Part shown: positions 14,885 to 24,832 of the stretch, one piece after another | Position numbering within the stretch: position 1 is the stretch's first letter | Layout: every line of letters begins with the position of its first letter | Origin: Enterococcus durans NBRC 100479 = LMG 10746 | Lineage (GTDB): Bacteria; Bacillota; Bacilli; Lactobacillales; Enterococcaceae | Length of the DNA stretch: 64,000 bases | Reading direction: 5' to 3' | NCBI RefSeq assembly: GCF_001544215.1 | Contig: NZ_BCQB01000007.1 | Coordinates: 21,184-85,183 of the forward strand | Position numbers and translations under genes: made by a program | Notes under the pieces: generated by a model | Database searches by the model: none | Told to the model about the DNA's origin: nothing | The model's input: the letters and a program-made list of their open reading frames with translations, nothing else

Positions 14885-17002
14885 TTAACGACTGCCGTTA
14901 CCGCCAAACCAGCCTGTTTTACAGTTGATCGTCACAATATAAAATGGTAACGCACTTTCACCGATTCCATTCATTAATGAGGATTTGGTAGAAGTTGCAT
15001 AAAGATTGTAATACCCTTGGCCATTTTCGATTCTAACTTTTTCCAACCGATAACCGCCTTGAACGATGTATCCTCGCTGAATACATGTATTAATCACGCT
15101 TTCTTGAACACCGGGTGCCCAATTCCAAGCTGCATTTGCTGTATCTGCTACATCACTTTGACGTGTAGCCATGATTGGCTGATTCGCAGAATTTTTATTT
15201 ACTGAAGAAGAATTCGCTGCTTGCTGTGCAGCTTGCGCTTGTGCTGCTTGTGCTGCTTGTGCTGCAGCCTGTGCTTTTCTTGCTGCCTCTGCTGCTTCTG
15301 CTGCTTTCTTCGCTTCTTCTGCCTTTTTCGCTTCCTCTTCTTTTTTCTGTTGTTCCTCTTTCTTGGTCAATATATCATCTACTTGTTTTAACTGATCTTT
15401 TAGAGTCACAGCTAACTCTTGATTTTTCACCTGATCTACAGCCTTTTGTGCATCTGTATATTGCTCACGAGTTGCAGAGTCTGCGACTTTATCATCAGCG
15501 AAAACGATATTGGTTTTCTCTTTCGCTGTTTGCAGTTGATCGTATTGTGCCTCAGCTTCATCTTGCGCTTTTTTTAGCAGTTGTCCAAAATCAGAATCGT
15601 CTGTTGCGAAACGTTTGATTTCTTGGTCCGCTTTTAATTTCAGATCATCAGCTAAGTGATCATCAATGATCGCCTCAGTAGTAAACAACTCGTTGACACC
15701 TTTGATATCTTTTACCTTTGTTTGGATATCTTCATACGTTTTTTCTAGATCAGCATAGCCTTTTTCTCCTTTGACCTCATTCAACGATGTTTTTAACTTC
15801 GTCAAATCTTGATTGATCATAGAAGTACGTAAAAACTGATGCGCCCCATCATAGTAAAAAGTAGCGAGTGTCTTCTTCAACTCATTTACTTTTCGCTGTT
15901 GCTTTTTCGCTTCTGCTGCAATTTGTGCTTGAACCGTTTGCTGGTGATCATAATACGCCCAGCCGCCCGCTCCAATCAGTACCGCAACTGCCAATACTAT
16001 ATACGGGATTTTTTTTGATTTTTTCTTTTTAGCCGCTTTTTTGTCATCCTCATTTTCTTCTGATAATGGCAATTCTTCCTTTTGAGACTCTGTTTCAGGA
16101 ATCACCGTTTCAGGAGTCGGCTGTTGTGTTTCATTTTCTTTCGTATCAGTTGCCTCTTCGCTCTTCTTGATAGAAACAGCAATAGGTGTATCTATCTCTT
16201 TTTCCGAATCAGAAAGTGGCTTATTCGTTTTTATTGTCTCTAATGGTCCACTGTTTTCTTCTTTTACTTTGTTTTCTTCTTTTACTTCTTCTACTTCTTT
16301 TCCCGCCTTTTCCTCTTCCTTTATGGATTCGATTACTGGCGGTACCTCTTCTTCCAATCGTGCTTTTGCTTCTAGCGGTTTTGATACCTCTGCTTTTTCT
16401 GATACAGATGCATCTTTGTCTTCTTGCATTTGATCTGAAGATCGACCCTCTTTTGCTGCGATTTTATCGTTGATCATCTTCATCAATTCTTTTGCATGCT
16501 CTTCAGTCGTATCTTCACGATGGGCTTTGATGTAGGCAGCTAAGATGGAATTTTCTTCTTCCTGATCCACAAATTCCTTTAGTTCCGCCACTCGTTTTTT
16601 CTGTTCAGTATCTATTGTTTTTTCAAGAGACTGGTCTTTTGGCTGATCTTTTGTTTGTTCTTCTTTCACCAGCTTTTTCTCTATCGTCAGCGATTGCTTT
16701 TCTTCTTTATCATTCAAGTTCGTTGCCGTTTGCGACATTGTGTTTTCTTCAGGGGTTACATCATTTTTAAAGATTTCCATCACAGATTCCAAAGGTAGAT
16801 CTTTTAGTTCTGACCACTCGATTGGATCATTTAATTCACTATCTGGAAAAACTTCTTCTGAAGAACCCTCGTGTGACTGGGTAATTGATTCGTTTTCTTC
16901 ATTGGTGTGTTGATCTATCTCTTCGATTTGATAACCGCAATCAGGACAAGTCGATTTGTCCTCGATTTTATCTGATCCACACTTTGGACATTTTTTTATC
17001 AC
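14885..17002 (-). CDS. mapZ: MapZ-like division-site protein with N-terminal zinc ribbon
   Basis: A 705-residue bitopic membrane protein. It starts with a zinc ribbon (C5, C8, C19, C22 in CPKCG/CPDCG), then about 300 residues of acidic, low-complexity sequence, one membrane helix near 330-350 (IPYIVLAVAVLIGAGG), an extracellular coiled-coil region, an Ala/Gln-rich linker (about 565-600), and a folded C-terminal domain ending LPFYIVTINCKTGWFGGNG. That last domain and the overall topology match MapZ/LocZ, which marks the mid-cell division site and binds peptidoglycan. The zinc ribbon is not in pneumococcal MapZ. The start is GTG with AAGGAG upstream. The symbol rests on domain order and memory of the C-terminal motif. 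Confidence 0.7.
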   Translation of the reverse strand: MIKKCPKCGSDKIEDKSTCPDCGYQIEEIDQHTNEENESITQSHEGSSEEVFPDSELNDPIEWSELKDLPLESVMEIFKNDVTPEENTMSQTATNLNDKEEKQSLTIEKKLVKEEQTKDQPKDQSLEKTIDTEQKKRVAELKEFVDQEEENSILAAYIKAHREDTTEEHAKELMKMINDKIAAKEGRSSDQMQEDKDASVSEKAEVSKPLEAKARLEEEVPPVIESIKEEEKAGKEVEEVKEENKVKEENSGPLETIKTNKPLSDSEKEIDTPIAVSIKKSEEATDTKENETQQPTPETVIPETESQKEELPLSEENEDDKKAAKKKKSKKIPYIVLAVAVLIGAGGWAYYDHQQTVQAQIAAEAKKQQRKVNELKKTLATFYYDGAHQFLRTSMINQDLTKLKTSLNEVKGEKGYADLEKTYEDIQTKVKDIKGVNELFTTEAIIDDHLADDLKLKADQEIKRFATDDSDFGQLLKKAQDEAEAQYDQLQTAKEKTNIVFADDKVADSATREQYTDAQKAVDQVKNQELAVTLKDQLKQVDDILTKKEEQQKKEEEAKKAEEAKKAAEAAEAARKAQAAAQAAQAAQAQAAQQAANSSSVNKNSANQPIMATRQSDVADTANAAWNWAPGVQESVINTCIQRGYIVQGGYRLEKVRIENGQGYYNLYATSTKSSLMNGIGESALPFYIVTINCKTGWFGGNGSR

Positions 17003-17250
17003 TTAGGGATCGGCTCCTTTTGTTAGGTTTACGCTATCATTAAATCTACCATATTCTGAACCTCACGCCAATAGCCTATTTTTATGATTTCCATAAAATT
17101 GCTTGAAACAATTATTTTCTTTTTTAGAATTATTGGTTTTTCCAACAATTGATTCTAAAAAATGCTTGATGTAATGTGATGGTCTGTGATCGAGAAATTC
17201 TTATTTATTCAGTAAAGATGGATATTCAATAGTGAATCGAAAAAGCAAAA

Positions 17251-17380
17251 AACCAGGACAGAAATGTATAATTTCTGTTCTGGTTGTTCTACTTTGAGTG
17301 ATTCCACGAAGAGTGTGGGAGCAGAAGCAACTCCGAGAAATAAGCCGAAATTCTCGGAGTTAAACACTTCTGTCCCAATC
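17251..17380. repeat. Hairpin repeat subtype A, partial hinge
   Basis: It contains ACCAGGACAGAAATG...ATTTCTGTTCTGGT as one hairpin, a degenerate hinge (GATTCCACGAAGAGTG), and the right module GGGAGCAGAAGCAACTCCGA ... TCGGAGTTAAACACTTCTGT. It fills the middle of the 390-nt gap between rpoD and mapZ and probably terminates rpoD. The remainder of that gap is AT-rich without a gene. Confidence 0.8.
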
Positions 17381-17392
17381 TTATTGCAGATA

Positions 17393-18502
17393 CTATTCTA
17401 AGAAATCTTTCAATTGTTTTGAGCGAGAAGGATGGCGTAGTTTTCTCAATGCCTTCGCTTCGATTTGACGGATACGTTCTCTTGTAACCCCAAACACTTT
17501 TCCGACCTCTTCTAATGTTCTAGTGCGTCCGTCATCTAAACCAAAACGCAAACGCAGAACATTTTCTTCACGGTCAGTCAAGGTATCTAATACATCTTCT
17601 AATTGTTCTTTCAATAATTCATACGCTGCATGTTCCGCAGGACTCGTTGCTTCTTGGTCTTCAATGAAATCACCTAGATGTGAATCGTCTTCTTCACCGA
17701 TTGGTGTTTCTAAAGAAACTGGTTCTTGCGCAATTTTCAATATTTCACGTACTTTTTCTGTAGGGAGATCCATTTCTGCACCGATTTCTTCAGGTGTTGG
17801 TTCTCTTCCAAGGTCTTGCAGTAATTGACGTTGGATACGGATCAATTTATTGATTGTTTCAACCATATGCACTGGGATACGGATCGTACGCGCTTGGTCA
17901 GCGATGGCACGAGTGATTGCTTGACGGATCCACCAAGTAGCATACGTAGAAAATTTAAATCCCTTACGGTAATCAAATTTTTCAACAGCCTTCATCAATC
18001 CCATGTTACCTTCTTGGATCAAGTCTAAAAATTGCATACCTCGTCCTACATATCTTTTAGCAATACTTACAACCAAACGAAGGTTTGCTTCAGCTAAACG
18101 CTGTTTTGCTTCTTGGTCGCCTTCTTCGATTTTCAATGCTAGAGCTACTTCTTCTTCTGCTGTTAAAAGGGACACACGGCCGATTTCTTTTAAATACATT
18201 CTTACAGGATCATTGATCTTTACACCCGTTGGCGCAGATAGATCTTCAGTCTTCGCTTGTTCTGCTTTTTTCTCTGCACTCTTTAAACTGTGAACAGATG
18301 GTTCGCCGTTTTCATCAACGACACTGATTCCTGCATCTTCCACTTTTTGGATCAATTTATCCATTTCGTCTGCATTCAACGTGAATGGTGTCGCAAGTTT
18401 ATTTGAAAGATCATCATATACAACTTGTTTTTTTGGTTTGTTTTCTTTGATAAAAGCTGCTACCGCTGCTTCATACTTTTTCTTTTCTGTTACATTTGCC
18501 AT
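17393..18502 (-). CDS. rpoD: RNA polymerase primary sigma factor (sigma A)
   Basis: A 369-residue sigma-70 primary factor. Region 1.1 is short; region 1.2 has [13 protein letters not shown]; region 2 has [20 protein letters not shown] and [19 protein letters not shown], binding the -10 element; region 3 has [11 protein letters not shown]; region 4 ends [20 protein letters not shown], binding -35. It is the housekeeping sigma factor. It follows dnaG by 23 nt on the same strand, the classic macromolecular synthesis operon. The gene is complete. Confidence 0.98.
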   Translation of the reverse strand: MANVTEKKKYEAAVAAFIKENKPKKQVVYDDLSNKLATPFTLNADEMDKLIQKVEDAGISVVDENGEPSVHSLKSAEKKAEQAKTEDLSAPTGVKINDPVRMYLKEIGRVSLLTAEEEVALALKIEEGDQEAKQRLAEANLRLVVSIAKRYVGRGMQFLDLIQEGNMGLMKAVEKFDYRKGFKFSTYATWWIRQAITRAIADQARTIRIPVHMVETINKLIRIQRQLLQDLGREPTPEEIGAEMDLPTEKVREILKIAQEPVSLETPIGEEDDSHLGDFIEDQEATSPAEHAAYELLKEQLEDVLDTLTDREENVLRLRFGLDDGRTRTLEEVGKVFGVTRERIRQIEAKALRKLRHPSRSKQLKDFLE

Positions 18503-18525
18503 AAAAGAAGGCCCCCCTTGAGTAG

Positions 18526-20370
18526 CTATTCGGCTTTTTTTAACTGTTTTGTTAAATCAATGATTTCAATCGTCAATTCCAACTCCAACTGCTTATTACC
18601 AGTTCTTCTAGCTTCTTGCTGCATCTGTTTTTTTATCATTATTTCATCAGCTAAACCAGATTTACTGATCACTCGCAATAGGTCTTGGATCTCCCTTGGC
18701 GTACTTTCTTCTGCCACGCGCAAGTATTCGATCTCCACCACTAACCGCCTTAATTTTTCATCTTGCAAAAAGTCTAAAAACTCTGCAAGGTTGAATTCAT
18801 CATGTTGTGATACAAATGCATCGAATAAAAAATAGACCTCTGCATAAGTATCATGGATAAACTGGAAATTCTGCTCTTTTAGAAGATTACGAACAGAAAC
18901 CTCTTTGAATATCCGATACAAAAGTATCTGTTCTGCTTTTTCAACCTGGGTCAGCGGTCTTTTTTTCGCTGTACTTGTTTTGACAGCTTGTCTTTCTGGG
19001 ACCACCGTTGGCTGTTGTTCTGTGCGACTTCGCTGATTTTCTCGTCGAAGTTCTCTCAATTGCGTCTGGATCGTTTCACGGTTCACTTGAAATTCAGCTG
19101 CTAATTGCGAGAGATACATATCTTGTTCGATCGGTGACACGACCTTACTTAACTCCGTGATCACCTCTTCAAGATATTCTATTTTATCTTTTTCATTATC
19201 TAAATTCTTTTCTTGCTTCAAATAGCGGCTTTTAAATGTAAATACCGTTTCTCGACCATGGGAAAGCAATTCATTGAAAGACTCGTTTCCATATTTACGT
19301 AAATATTCATCAGGATCAAGTTTTTCTGGTATCACAATGATCGATAGGCGTAATCGACTATTTTGCCGAAGCAATTCAATTCCTCGATTTGTTGCTTCAA
19401 AACCTGCCTTATCACCATCATAACAAAAGACTAGCTCTTTTGTTAAACGTTCGATATGCTGGATCTGTTGATTTGTTAAACTAGTCCCCATAGAAGCAAT
19501 GCCATTTTTTATGCCTGCTTGCCACGCTGCAATCACATCCATGAAACCTTCAAATAAAAGAACTTCACCACTTTTTCGGATTTCACTTCTGGCTTTGTCT
19601 AAATTAAACAACACTTGTCTTTTATTGAACAACTCTGTTTCAGGACTATTTAAGTACTTAGGCTGGTCTTTTTCTTGTCCTTTTTTCGGTGCGAGCCAGC
19701 GCCCAGAAAAACCAATCGTTCGTCCCTGTGGATTCTTGATCGGAAACATGACTCTTTGATAAAACCGATCTGATAATCGGCCATCATCATGGGATACAAA
19801 TAAACCAGAACGTTCCAAAACTTCTTGATCATAGTTTTCATTTTTAAATACTTGATTTAAAAATGACCGCTCATTTGGTGCAAATCCAATTTTGAACTCG
19901 GCAATCAGTTCCTCTGTCAGCCCTCGTTGGAGCAGATAGTTCAAAGCTTGTTCACCTGCTTTTGTATGAAGCAACATGTGATGATACACTTCTTCTGCTT
20001 TTTCATGGGCTAAAATCAATTTTCCGTTTATTGAGTCACTGTTTTCAACAGGCAACGCTTGATTACGCCACTGTTCTTCCAAAGGGATTTGTTCAAAATC
20101 AGCAACTTTTATCACTGCTTCCGGAAAATTAAGCCCTTCTAGCTCTTGGAGAAAGGTAAAGACATTTCCTCCTTTTCCGCAACCAAAGCAATGAAAAATC
20201 TGCTTATCTTCAGCCACTGAAAAAGATGGCGTTCTTTCTTCATGAAATGGACATAACCCTAAGTAATTTTTTCCAGATTTTTTTAATTGGACATATTGCC
20301 CAATTACCTCAACGATGTTCGTTTGACTTCGGATCGATTCAATGACTTCTTGAGGTATTCGCTGAGCCAT
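18526..20370 (-). CDS. dnaG: DNA primase
   Basis: A 614-residue primase. The CHC2 zinc motif is visible ([11 protein letters not shown] and CFGCGKGG), followed by the TOPRIM catalytic core with [13 protein letters not shown] and DGDKAG, and a C-terminal DnaB-binding domain. It makes RNA primers at the replication fork. The ATG at 20370 follows AGGGGGTG; an in-frame extension to 20448 has no ribosome binding site and runs into a terminator-like hairpin at 20435-20471. It is co-transcribed with rpoD. Confidence 0.97.
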   Translation of the reverse strand: MAQRIPQEVIESIRSQTNIVEVIGQYVQLKKSGKNYLGLCPFHEERTPSFSVAEDKQIFHCFGCGKGGNVFTFLQELEGLNFPEAVIKVADFEQIPLEEQWRNQALPVENSDSINGKLILAHEKAEEVYHHMLLHTKAGEQALNYLLQRGLTEELIAEFKIGFAPNERSFLNQVFKNENYDQEVLERSGLFVSHDDGRLSDRFYQRVMFPIKNPQGRTIGFSGRWLAPKKGQEKDQPKYLNSPETELFNKRQVLFNLDKARSEIRKSGEVLLFEGFMDVIAAWQAGIKNGIASMGTSLTNQQIQHIERLTKELVFCYDGDKAGFEATNRGIELLRQNSRLRLSIIVIPEKLDPDEYLRKYGNESFNELLSHGRETVFTFKSRYLKQEKNLDNEKDKIEYLEEVITELSKVVSPIEQDMYLSQLAAEFQVNRETIQTQLRELRRENQRSRTEQQPTVVPERQAVKTSTAKKRPLTQVEKAEQILLYRIFKEVSVRNLLKEQNFQFIHDTYAEVYFLFDAFVSQHDEFNLAEFLDFLQDEKLRRLVVEIEYLRVAEESTPREIQDLLRVISKSGLADEIMIKKQMQQEARRTGNKQLELELTIEIIDLTKQLKKAE

Positions 20371-20434
20371 GTTTTCACCCCCTGTAAGCAATACTTGTAG
20401 TATCTTAAGAGAGATACTCTCAGGAGAATAACCG

Positions 20435-20471
20435 GTAAAAAATCGCACTAACGAAAATCAGTGCGATTTTA
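20435..20471 (-). terminator. Terminator hairpin between the P-type ATPase and dnaG
   Basis: AAAATCGCACT (20470-20460) pairs with AGTGCGATTTT (20447-20437), followed by TTTT. It lies 65 nt before dnaG. A possible promoter (ATTGAA and TATAAT, spacer about 19) is on its upstream side at about 20481-20511, so it may be a leader attenuator rather than only the ATPase terminator. Confidence 0.65.
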
Positions 20472-20581
20472 AGGGACACAATTATACATCGTTCATTGTA
20501 CCATAATTCAATACTTTTTCAAGCATTATACTCACGATTCATTTTTTGCCCATCTACTCCTACAGAAAGTAGCACTATTGC

Positions 20582-22927
20582 TTACTCAAAAACTTTAGTT
20601 GTTGCAAATTTATTGAGCAAATAACTTTGGATATCTGCCTTCCAATAAAGCAAACGTAAGACGATATTTATTCCCATGAACCCGACAAAGTATGGCCAAG
20701 TCGTTCCTAGACCAAGATTGACTTCTAGTAAATGATGGAAAAGCATTGCTGCAACATATATACCGATCACTGTCGTGACTGCTAAGAATATACGTAACGG
20801 ATTGAATGGGTAGCAAGCTTTGATTACTGCCATACAACTGATCCCTATCAGCAAGTAATACATCAGTGTCGTTGTTTCCAGATTCGTAAACGATAAAATG
20901 TCGCCTAACAAGTACACCACAATGATATTTAATACAACAAGCAACGCATTCGGTAATGCATTGATCAGAGCGGTTGGTAAATAGCGATAAGTGACTTTTC
21001 TTCGATCTTGTTCAAACGAAAGGAAGAAAGAAGGATATCCTTCAATGGCTAGATCGATCAAAGTGATTTGGATTGGGATGAAAGGAAAACCAATCGCTGT
21101 CACTGCACATATAATAGACAAGATAAACGAATAGATCGTCTTGATGAAGAAGATCCCTGAAACTTTCGTCACGTTATTTACTACTCGTCGCCCTTCAAAC
21201 AAAACTTCTGGTAAAGTAGTAAAATCGGAATCCAACAAGACCAAATTAGCGATTTGACGAGTTGCACCATCACCTTCCGCCATTGCAATACTACAATCGG
21301 CCTCTCGCAATGCTAAAACATCATTGACGCCATCGCCTGTCATGGCAACTGTACGTCCACTTTCTTTTAATTCGTTCACTAAAATTTTCTTTTGTTGCGG
21401 GCTCACTCGTCCAAAGACGGAATATTCATGTACAGCATTTCGAACTTCTGATTCTTCCGTCAATGTTGAAAAATCAATATAAGAATCATAATTTGGTAGG
21501 CCTGCACGTCTGGCAATATTCGATACTGTAAATGGATTATCACCTGAGATGACTTTTAGATCGACTCCTTCATTATGCAGGTAAGCCAAAGTTTGCTTAG
21601 CATTTTTGCGGATCGGATCATCAATTTCAAACAATGCGAGTGGCTCCACGCCATGTGGTGCATCATCCGTCAGCCGCTGATTTGGTGCAAGTCCAAGCAT
21701 CAGTACTCGATACCCGTTGGCTTGCGCTGACAATAAACTTTCTGGTAATTGTTCTTCTGCAACTAAACGCTCAGGCGCCCCAACATAAATGACTCCTAAC
21801 TCAGGGAATTCCATCGCCCCCCATTTACGGTCAGATGAAAAAGCTAATTTTTCAGTTACATCGTAGCGATTTGAAACGGCAAAATAATCTCTTAATGCGC
21901 GCATCGTGATATTATTGTCACTGCTCTCAGCTAAATAAGTACCCATGATCTCAGAAATGGCATTTTCATAGACAGGATGAAGTGCTTCAACTCGTTGGAT
22001 ACTCATTTTACCTTCTGTAATCGTTCCTGTCTTATCTAGACAAAGCGTATCGACATGTGCGAGTGTTTCGATCGAATACATATCCTGGACTAAGATTCTC
22101 TTTTTCGCCAGTTTTGTGACACCAGTCGTTAAGGCAATACTGATCAAAAGCACTAAGCCCTTTGGCAACATTCCTAATAAAGCAGCTGCCGAAGCAATAA
22201 CTGATATTTTGATCGACGCATCACGAATGAGCAATGCTTCTAAAAATAAAATAATACCTAGTGGGATAATGACAAAACTAGTGAATTTTGAAACCTTACG
22301 GATCGAATCCACCAATTCTGAATGGATTGATTTGTGTGTTTTTGCTTCACTGGTCAGGCGGACTGCATAATTGTCTGCACCAACTCGAATCGTTTCTGCA
22401 AAGACGGAGCCACTTGTCAGATAACTACCTGACAGTAATTCATCACCTGCTGTTTTTACGATCAAATCTGATTCACCTGTCAATAACGCTTCATTTGCTT
22501 CAGCGCGACCAGATAGCACCCGCAGATCTGACGGGATTTGTTCCCCTGCACCGATTTTGACGATATCACCTAATACCAATTCTTTTGTACTAAGGGATAA
22601 CTCTTTCCCTTCGCGGATAACTAAAACTTCCGATTGCGAAACAATCGATAATTTTCGCACGAGATTTCGGGCATGGATTTCTTGATAAATACCAATGATG
22701 ATATTTACCATGATGATTGCTAGATATGCCATATTCGAGTACGCACCGACAAAGAGTAAACATACCCCAATACCAAAGTTCAAAAAATTAAAAAGCGTCA
22801 AAATATTATCGCTGAAGATCTGCCCAGTACTTTTCGTAGCATCCTCTTGATAATCATTTTGTTGTCCAGAGGCAATTCTTTCTTTCACTTCTTCCTGAGA
22901 GAGACCTCTTATTTCTTTATTTTCCAT
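20582..22927 (-). CDS. Cation-translocating P-type ATPase (CtpE-like)
   Basis: A 781-residue P-type ATPase. The motifs are complete: LLTGES in the actuator domain, the phosphorylation site DKTGTITEGK, the nucleotide-binding segment KWGAMEF, and GDGVNDVLALREADCSIAM in the hinge. About ten membrane segments flank these in the 2-2-6 order. There is no heavy-metal CPC motif and no N-terminal metal-binding domain, so it belongs with the Ca/Mg-type enzymes; it resembles the CtpE group, some of which are calcium importers. The ion is unproven. No riboswitch was seen upstream, unlike the other P-type ATPase at 50794. Confidence 0.85.
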   Translation of the reverse strand: MENKEIRGLSQEEVKERIASGQQNDYQEDATKSTGQIFSDNILTLFNFLNFGIGVCLLFVGAYSNMAYLAIIMVNIIIGIYQEIHARNLVRKLSIVSQSEVLVIREGKELSLSTKELVLGDIVKIGAGEQIPSDLRVLSGRAEANEALLTGESDLIVKTAGDELLSGSYLTSGSVFAETIRVGADNYAVRLTSEAKTHKSIHSELVDSIRKVSKFTSFVIIPLGIILFLEALLIRDASIKISVIASAAALLGMLPKGLVLLISIALTTGVTKLAKKRILVQDMYSIETLAHVDTLCLDKTGTITEGKMSIQRVEALHPVYENAISEIMGTYLAESSDNNITMRALRDYFAVSNRYDVTEKLAFSSDRKWGAMEFPELGVIYVGAPERLVAEEQLPESLLSAQANGYRVLMLGLAPNQRLTDDAPHGVEPLALFEIDDPIRKNAKQTLAYLHNEGVDLKVISGDNPFTVSNIARRAGLPNYDSYIDFSTLTEESEVRNAVHEYSVFGRVSPQQKKILVNELKESGRTVAMTGDGVNDVLALREADCSIAMAEGDGATRQIANLVLLDSDFTTLPEVLFEGRRVVNNVTKVSGIFFIKTIYSFILSIICAVTAIGFPFIPIQITLIDLAIEGYPSFFLSFEQDRRKVTYRYLPTALINALPNALLVVLNIIVVYLLGDILSFTNLETTTLMYYLLIGISCMAVIKACYPFNPLRIFLAVTTVIGIYVAAMLFHHLLEVNLGLGTTWPYFVGFMGINIVLRLLYWKADIQSYLLNKFATTKVFE

Positions 22928-23017
22928 TTTTCGCCAACTTTCAAAAAATAATCAACGTAATTAAGTCTAGCTTGTTCCAGTAGCAAAAACAACTTATTTT
23001 TTTATATTTTAAACAAA

Positions 23018-23073
23018 ACAAAAACACACGATCGAACACCAAGCATTTGTTGTTGGTCTGACCAATCATGTGT
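23018..23073 (-). terminator. Terminator after the DUF368 gene
   Basis: ACACATGATTG (23073-23063) pairs with CGATCGTGTGT (23034-23024), followed by TTTTGTTTTG, 15 nt beyond the stop codon. Confidence 0.7.
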
Positions 23074-23086
23074 AAAGCAACCGTTT

Positions 23087-23947
23087 CTATTTATATCGTT
23101 CTTCCAGACGACTCATCCACCAACCGAGCAGTGCTCCGGCAATGAATAAAACTGGACAAAGTAAGATTCCCAAGAGTCCAAGTCCAGAATAATCTGTTGG
23201 AATGATCATGATCGTTGAAGCAAAGACGACACCTAGAATAAAATGGAACAGTTTACTATAGGCTTTAGAGAAAATATAGTCCATGATCTTTGATAATCCC
23301 AACACACAAACAATTCCGCCCAATGCAATCGGCAAAATCACGTCTAAACGCATCTCTTTAAAGCCATCTGCCATTGCTTTATAAAGACCCATGTATACAA
23401 GGAAATTAGAAGGGCTAAGTCCAGGAACGATCATTCCAAGACCGATCAGTCCGCCTGCGATGATCCAAGTAACCGTATTTTGCTCCACTTGACCATCGAA
23501 AAGTTGTGCCCCATAAAGTAGAAAAAGATAAGCAACTACAAAAGTAACGACCATGATCACGACATCCGTCGTTTGCCGTCCCTTTTTCCCTGCCTCTTTC
23601 CACAACGTAGGAACTGTTCCAGCGATACACCCGACAAAAAACCAGAGAATGGTTGTTTCGTACGCCCCTAGTAAAAAGCTAACTAAAAATGAAAGTAAGA
23701 AAACACCAGTGACGCCTCCAAGTCCCACAGGCAAAAAGAACCAAACATTTTCTTTGAAATTCTTCGTGATGTGAGCCAAAAAAGAAATCAACCGTTCATA
23801 CATACCAAAAACAGCAGCTAATGCGCCACCACTTACCCCTGGCAAAATAAATCCAGAGCCAATAAACATTCCTTTGATAAAACGTAAAAGCCAATCTTTT
23901 GATCCATTTCTAGTGACATTTTCTGTTGCTTCTTGTCTATTTTCCAC
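23087..23947 (-). CDS. DUF368/PopT family undecaprenyl-phosphate translocase candidate
   Basis: A 286-residue membrane protein with about eight to nine segments. Two related halves are visible: GSGFILPGVSGGALAAVFGM near the start and GLGMIVPGLSPSNFLVYMGL in the middle, the paired PGxS motifs of DUF368. DUF368 proteins (PopT) and DedA proteins were recently shown to recycle the lipid carrier undecaprenyl phosphate across the membrane in Gram-positive and other bacteria. That makes wall or teichoic acid precursor supply the likely role here. It lies downstream of a lysozyme-like gene on the same strand, spacing 43 nt. Confidence 0.85.
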   Translation of the reverse strand: MENRQEATENVTRNGSKDWLLRFIKGMFIGSGFILPGVSGGALAAVFGMYERLISFLAHITKNFKENVWFFLPVGLGGVTGVFLLSFLVSFLLGAYETTILWFFVGCIAGTVPTLWKEAGKKGRQTTDVVIMVVTFVVAYLFLLYGAQLFDGQVEQNTVTWIIAGGLIGLGMIVPGLSPSNFLVYMGLYKAMADGFKEMRLDVILPIALGGIVCVLGLSKIMDYIFSKAYSKLFHFILGVVFASTIMIIPTDYSGLGLLGILLCPVLFIAGALLGWWMSRLEERYK

Positions 23948-23990
23948 CTATATTAGCACTCCTTCTTTCTTAATCATTCAATACTTGGAA

Positions 23991-24623
23991 CTATTTCCAT
24001 ACTTTTTCATATAATTCGATTAGTTTTTCATTCATATCCACAACATCTGAATAGAACATGTTACCTCCATTATGATAGAGATACCCACCATTGTAAAGCA
24101 AGGACTGAACTCGCCAATAACGATATTTCGTTTTCCCATTATTTCCTAGTAACGGGCTTAGTACGTTTTTGGAATATTCTTCTGCTAATTCTACGCTATT
24201 TTTGCCTCCATGCTTTTTGACGTAAGCAATATAGTCTTTGCCAAAGTTATACGCCTGGATAGCCGTAGCAAGATCACAGCCTTGTTTGTTTGCCTCAGTG
24301 ATCATTTCAGCCAAATAGCTAACTCCCTGATCAATGCTTTCTTCTTGGTTGTTGATCATATTTGCTTTTCCATAGGCACTTTCCGAGCTTTGCATCAAAT
24401 CAATACCCTTACCCTTTGATTCTGTGAGAATGATCCCTTTGATCAGATTTTTGTAATTTTCCATTTGATATTTTTTTGTAGCTACCGCAATTTCCGAATC
24501 GTATTGTTCCACCTGCTTGATGGATGTATAGGTTCTTCCTCCGATAAAAAGGATACCTACAAGCACCGCAATGGCAAGCAACCGTAGCGGCCACCGAAAA
24601 ATTGATTTTCTTTTTTTCTTCAT
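23991..24623 (-). CDS. Membrane-anchored lysozyme-like protein
   Basis: A 210-residue protein with an N-terminal signal anchor (MKKKRKSIFRWPLRLLAIAV, helix about 12-27) and a lysozyme-like domain. The catalytic Glu is likely in GIILTESKGKG, followed by DLMQSSESAYG and AIQAYNFGKDYIAYVKKHGG, the pattern of the lysozyme-like domain (Pfam Lysozyme_like) also found in CwlT-type proteins of conjugative elements. It should cleave glycan strands of peptidoglycan outside the membrane. No NlpC/P60 domain follows, so this is a stand-alone form. It sits just upstream of the DUF368 gene and may be co-transcribed with it. Confidence 0.85.
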   Translation of the reverse strand: MKKKRKSIFRWPLRLLAIAVLVGILFIGGRTYTSIKQVEQYDSEIAVATKKYQMENYKNLIKGIILTESKGKGIDLMQSSESAYGKANMINNQEESIDQGVSYLAEMITEANKQGCDLATAIQAYNFGKDYIAYVKKHGGKNSVELAEEYSKNVLSPLLGNNGKTKYRYWRVQSLLYNGGYLYHNGGNMFYSDVVDMNEKLIELYEKVWK

Positions 24624-24783
24624 AAAAACTCACCTAGTTATTTTGACATCTTATTTATCTTACTATTTATTATCTTCCTTGGCTATTTAAGAGAGAAAAT
24701 TCGTTGCTTCTCTTAATAAAAAATGAAAAATTCAGTATTTTTTTTACCTTACGAAATTGATCGTTGTTTTTTTAGGAAAAGCA

Positions 24784-24813
24784 TTGTCCTTATCAAAGAA
24801 AAGTCGTTATAAT
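24784..24813 (+). promoter_or_regulatory. Promoter of ahyD-mprF
   Basis: TTGTCC (24784-24789) and TATAAT (24808-24813) are separated by 18 nt, 20 nt before the ahyD start. The -10 is a consensus match. Confidence 0.65.
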
Positions 24814-24832
24814 TTAACCAGTAGGTGATTAT

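Noticed and set aside
15175..16473. Long open frames opposite the MapZ-like gene (147, 95 and 88 codons)
   Set aside because: They are antisense shadows of a low-complexity Glu/Lys/Ala-rich coding region; no ribosome binding sites and leucine/serine runs are typical of reverse reading.
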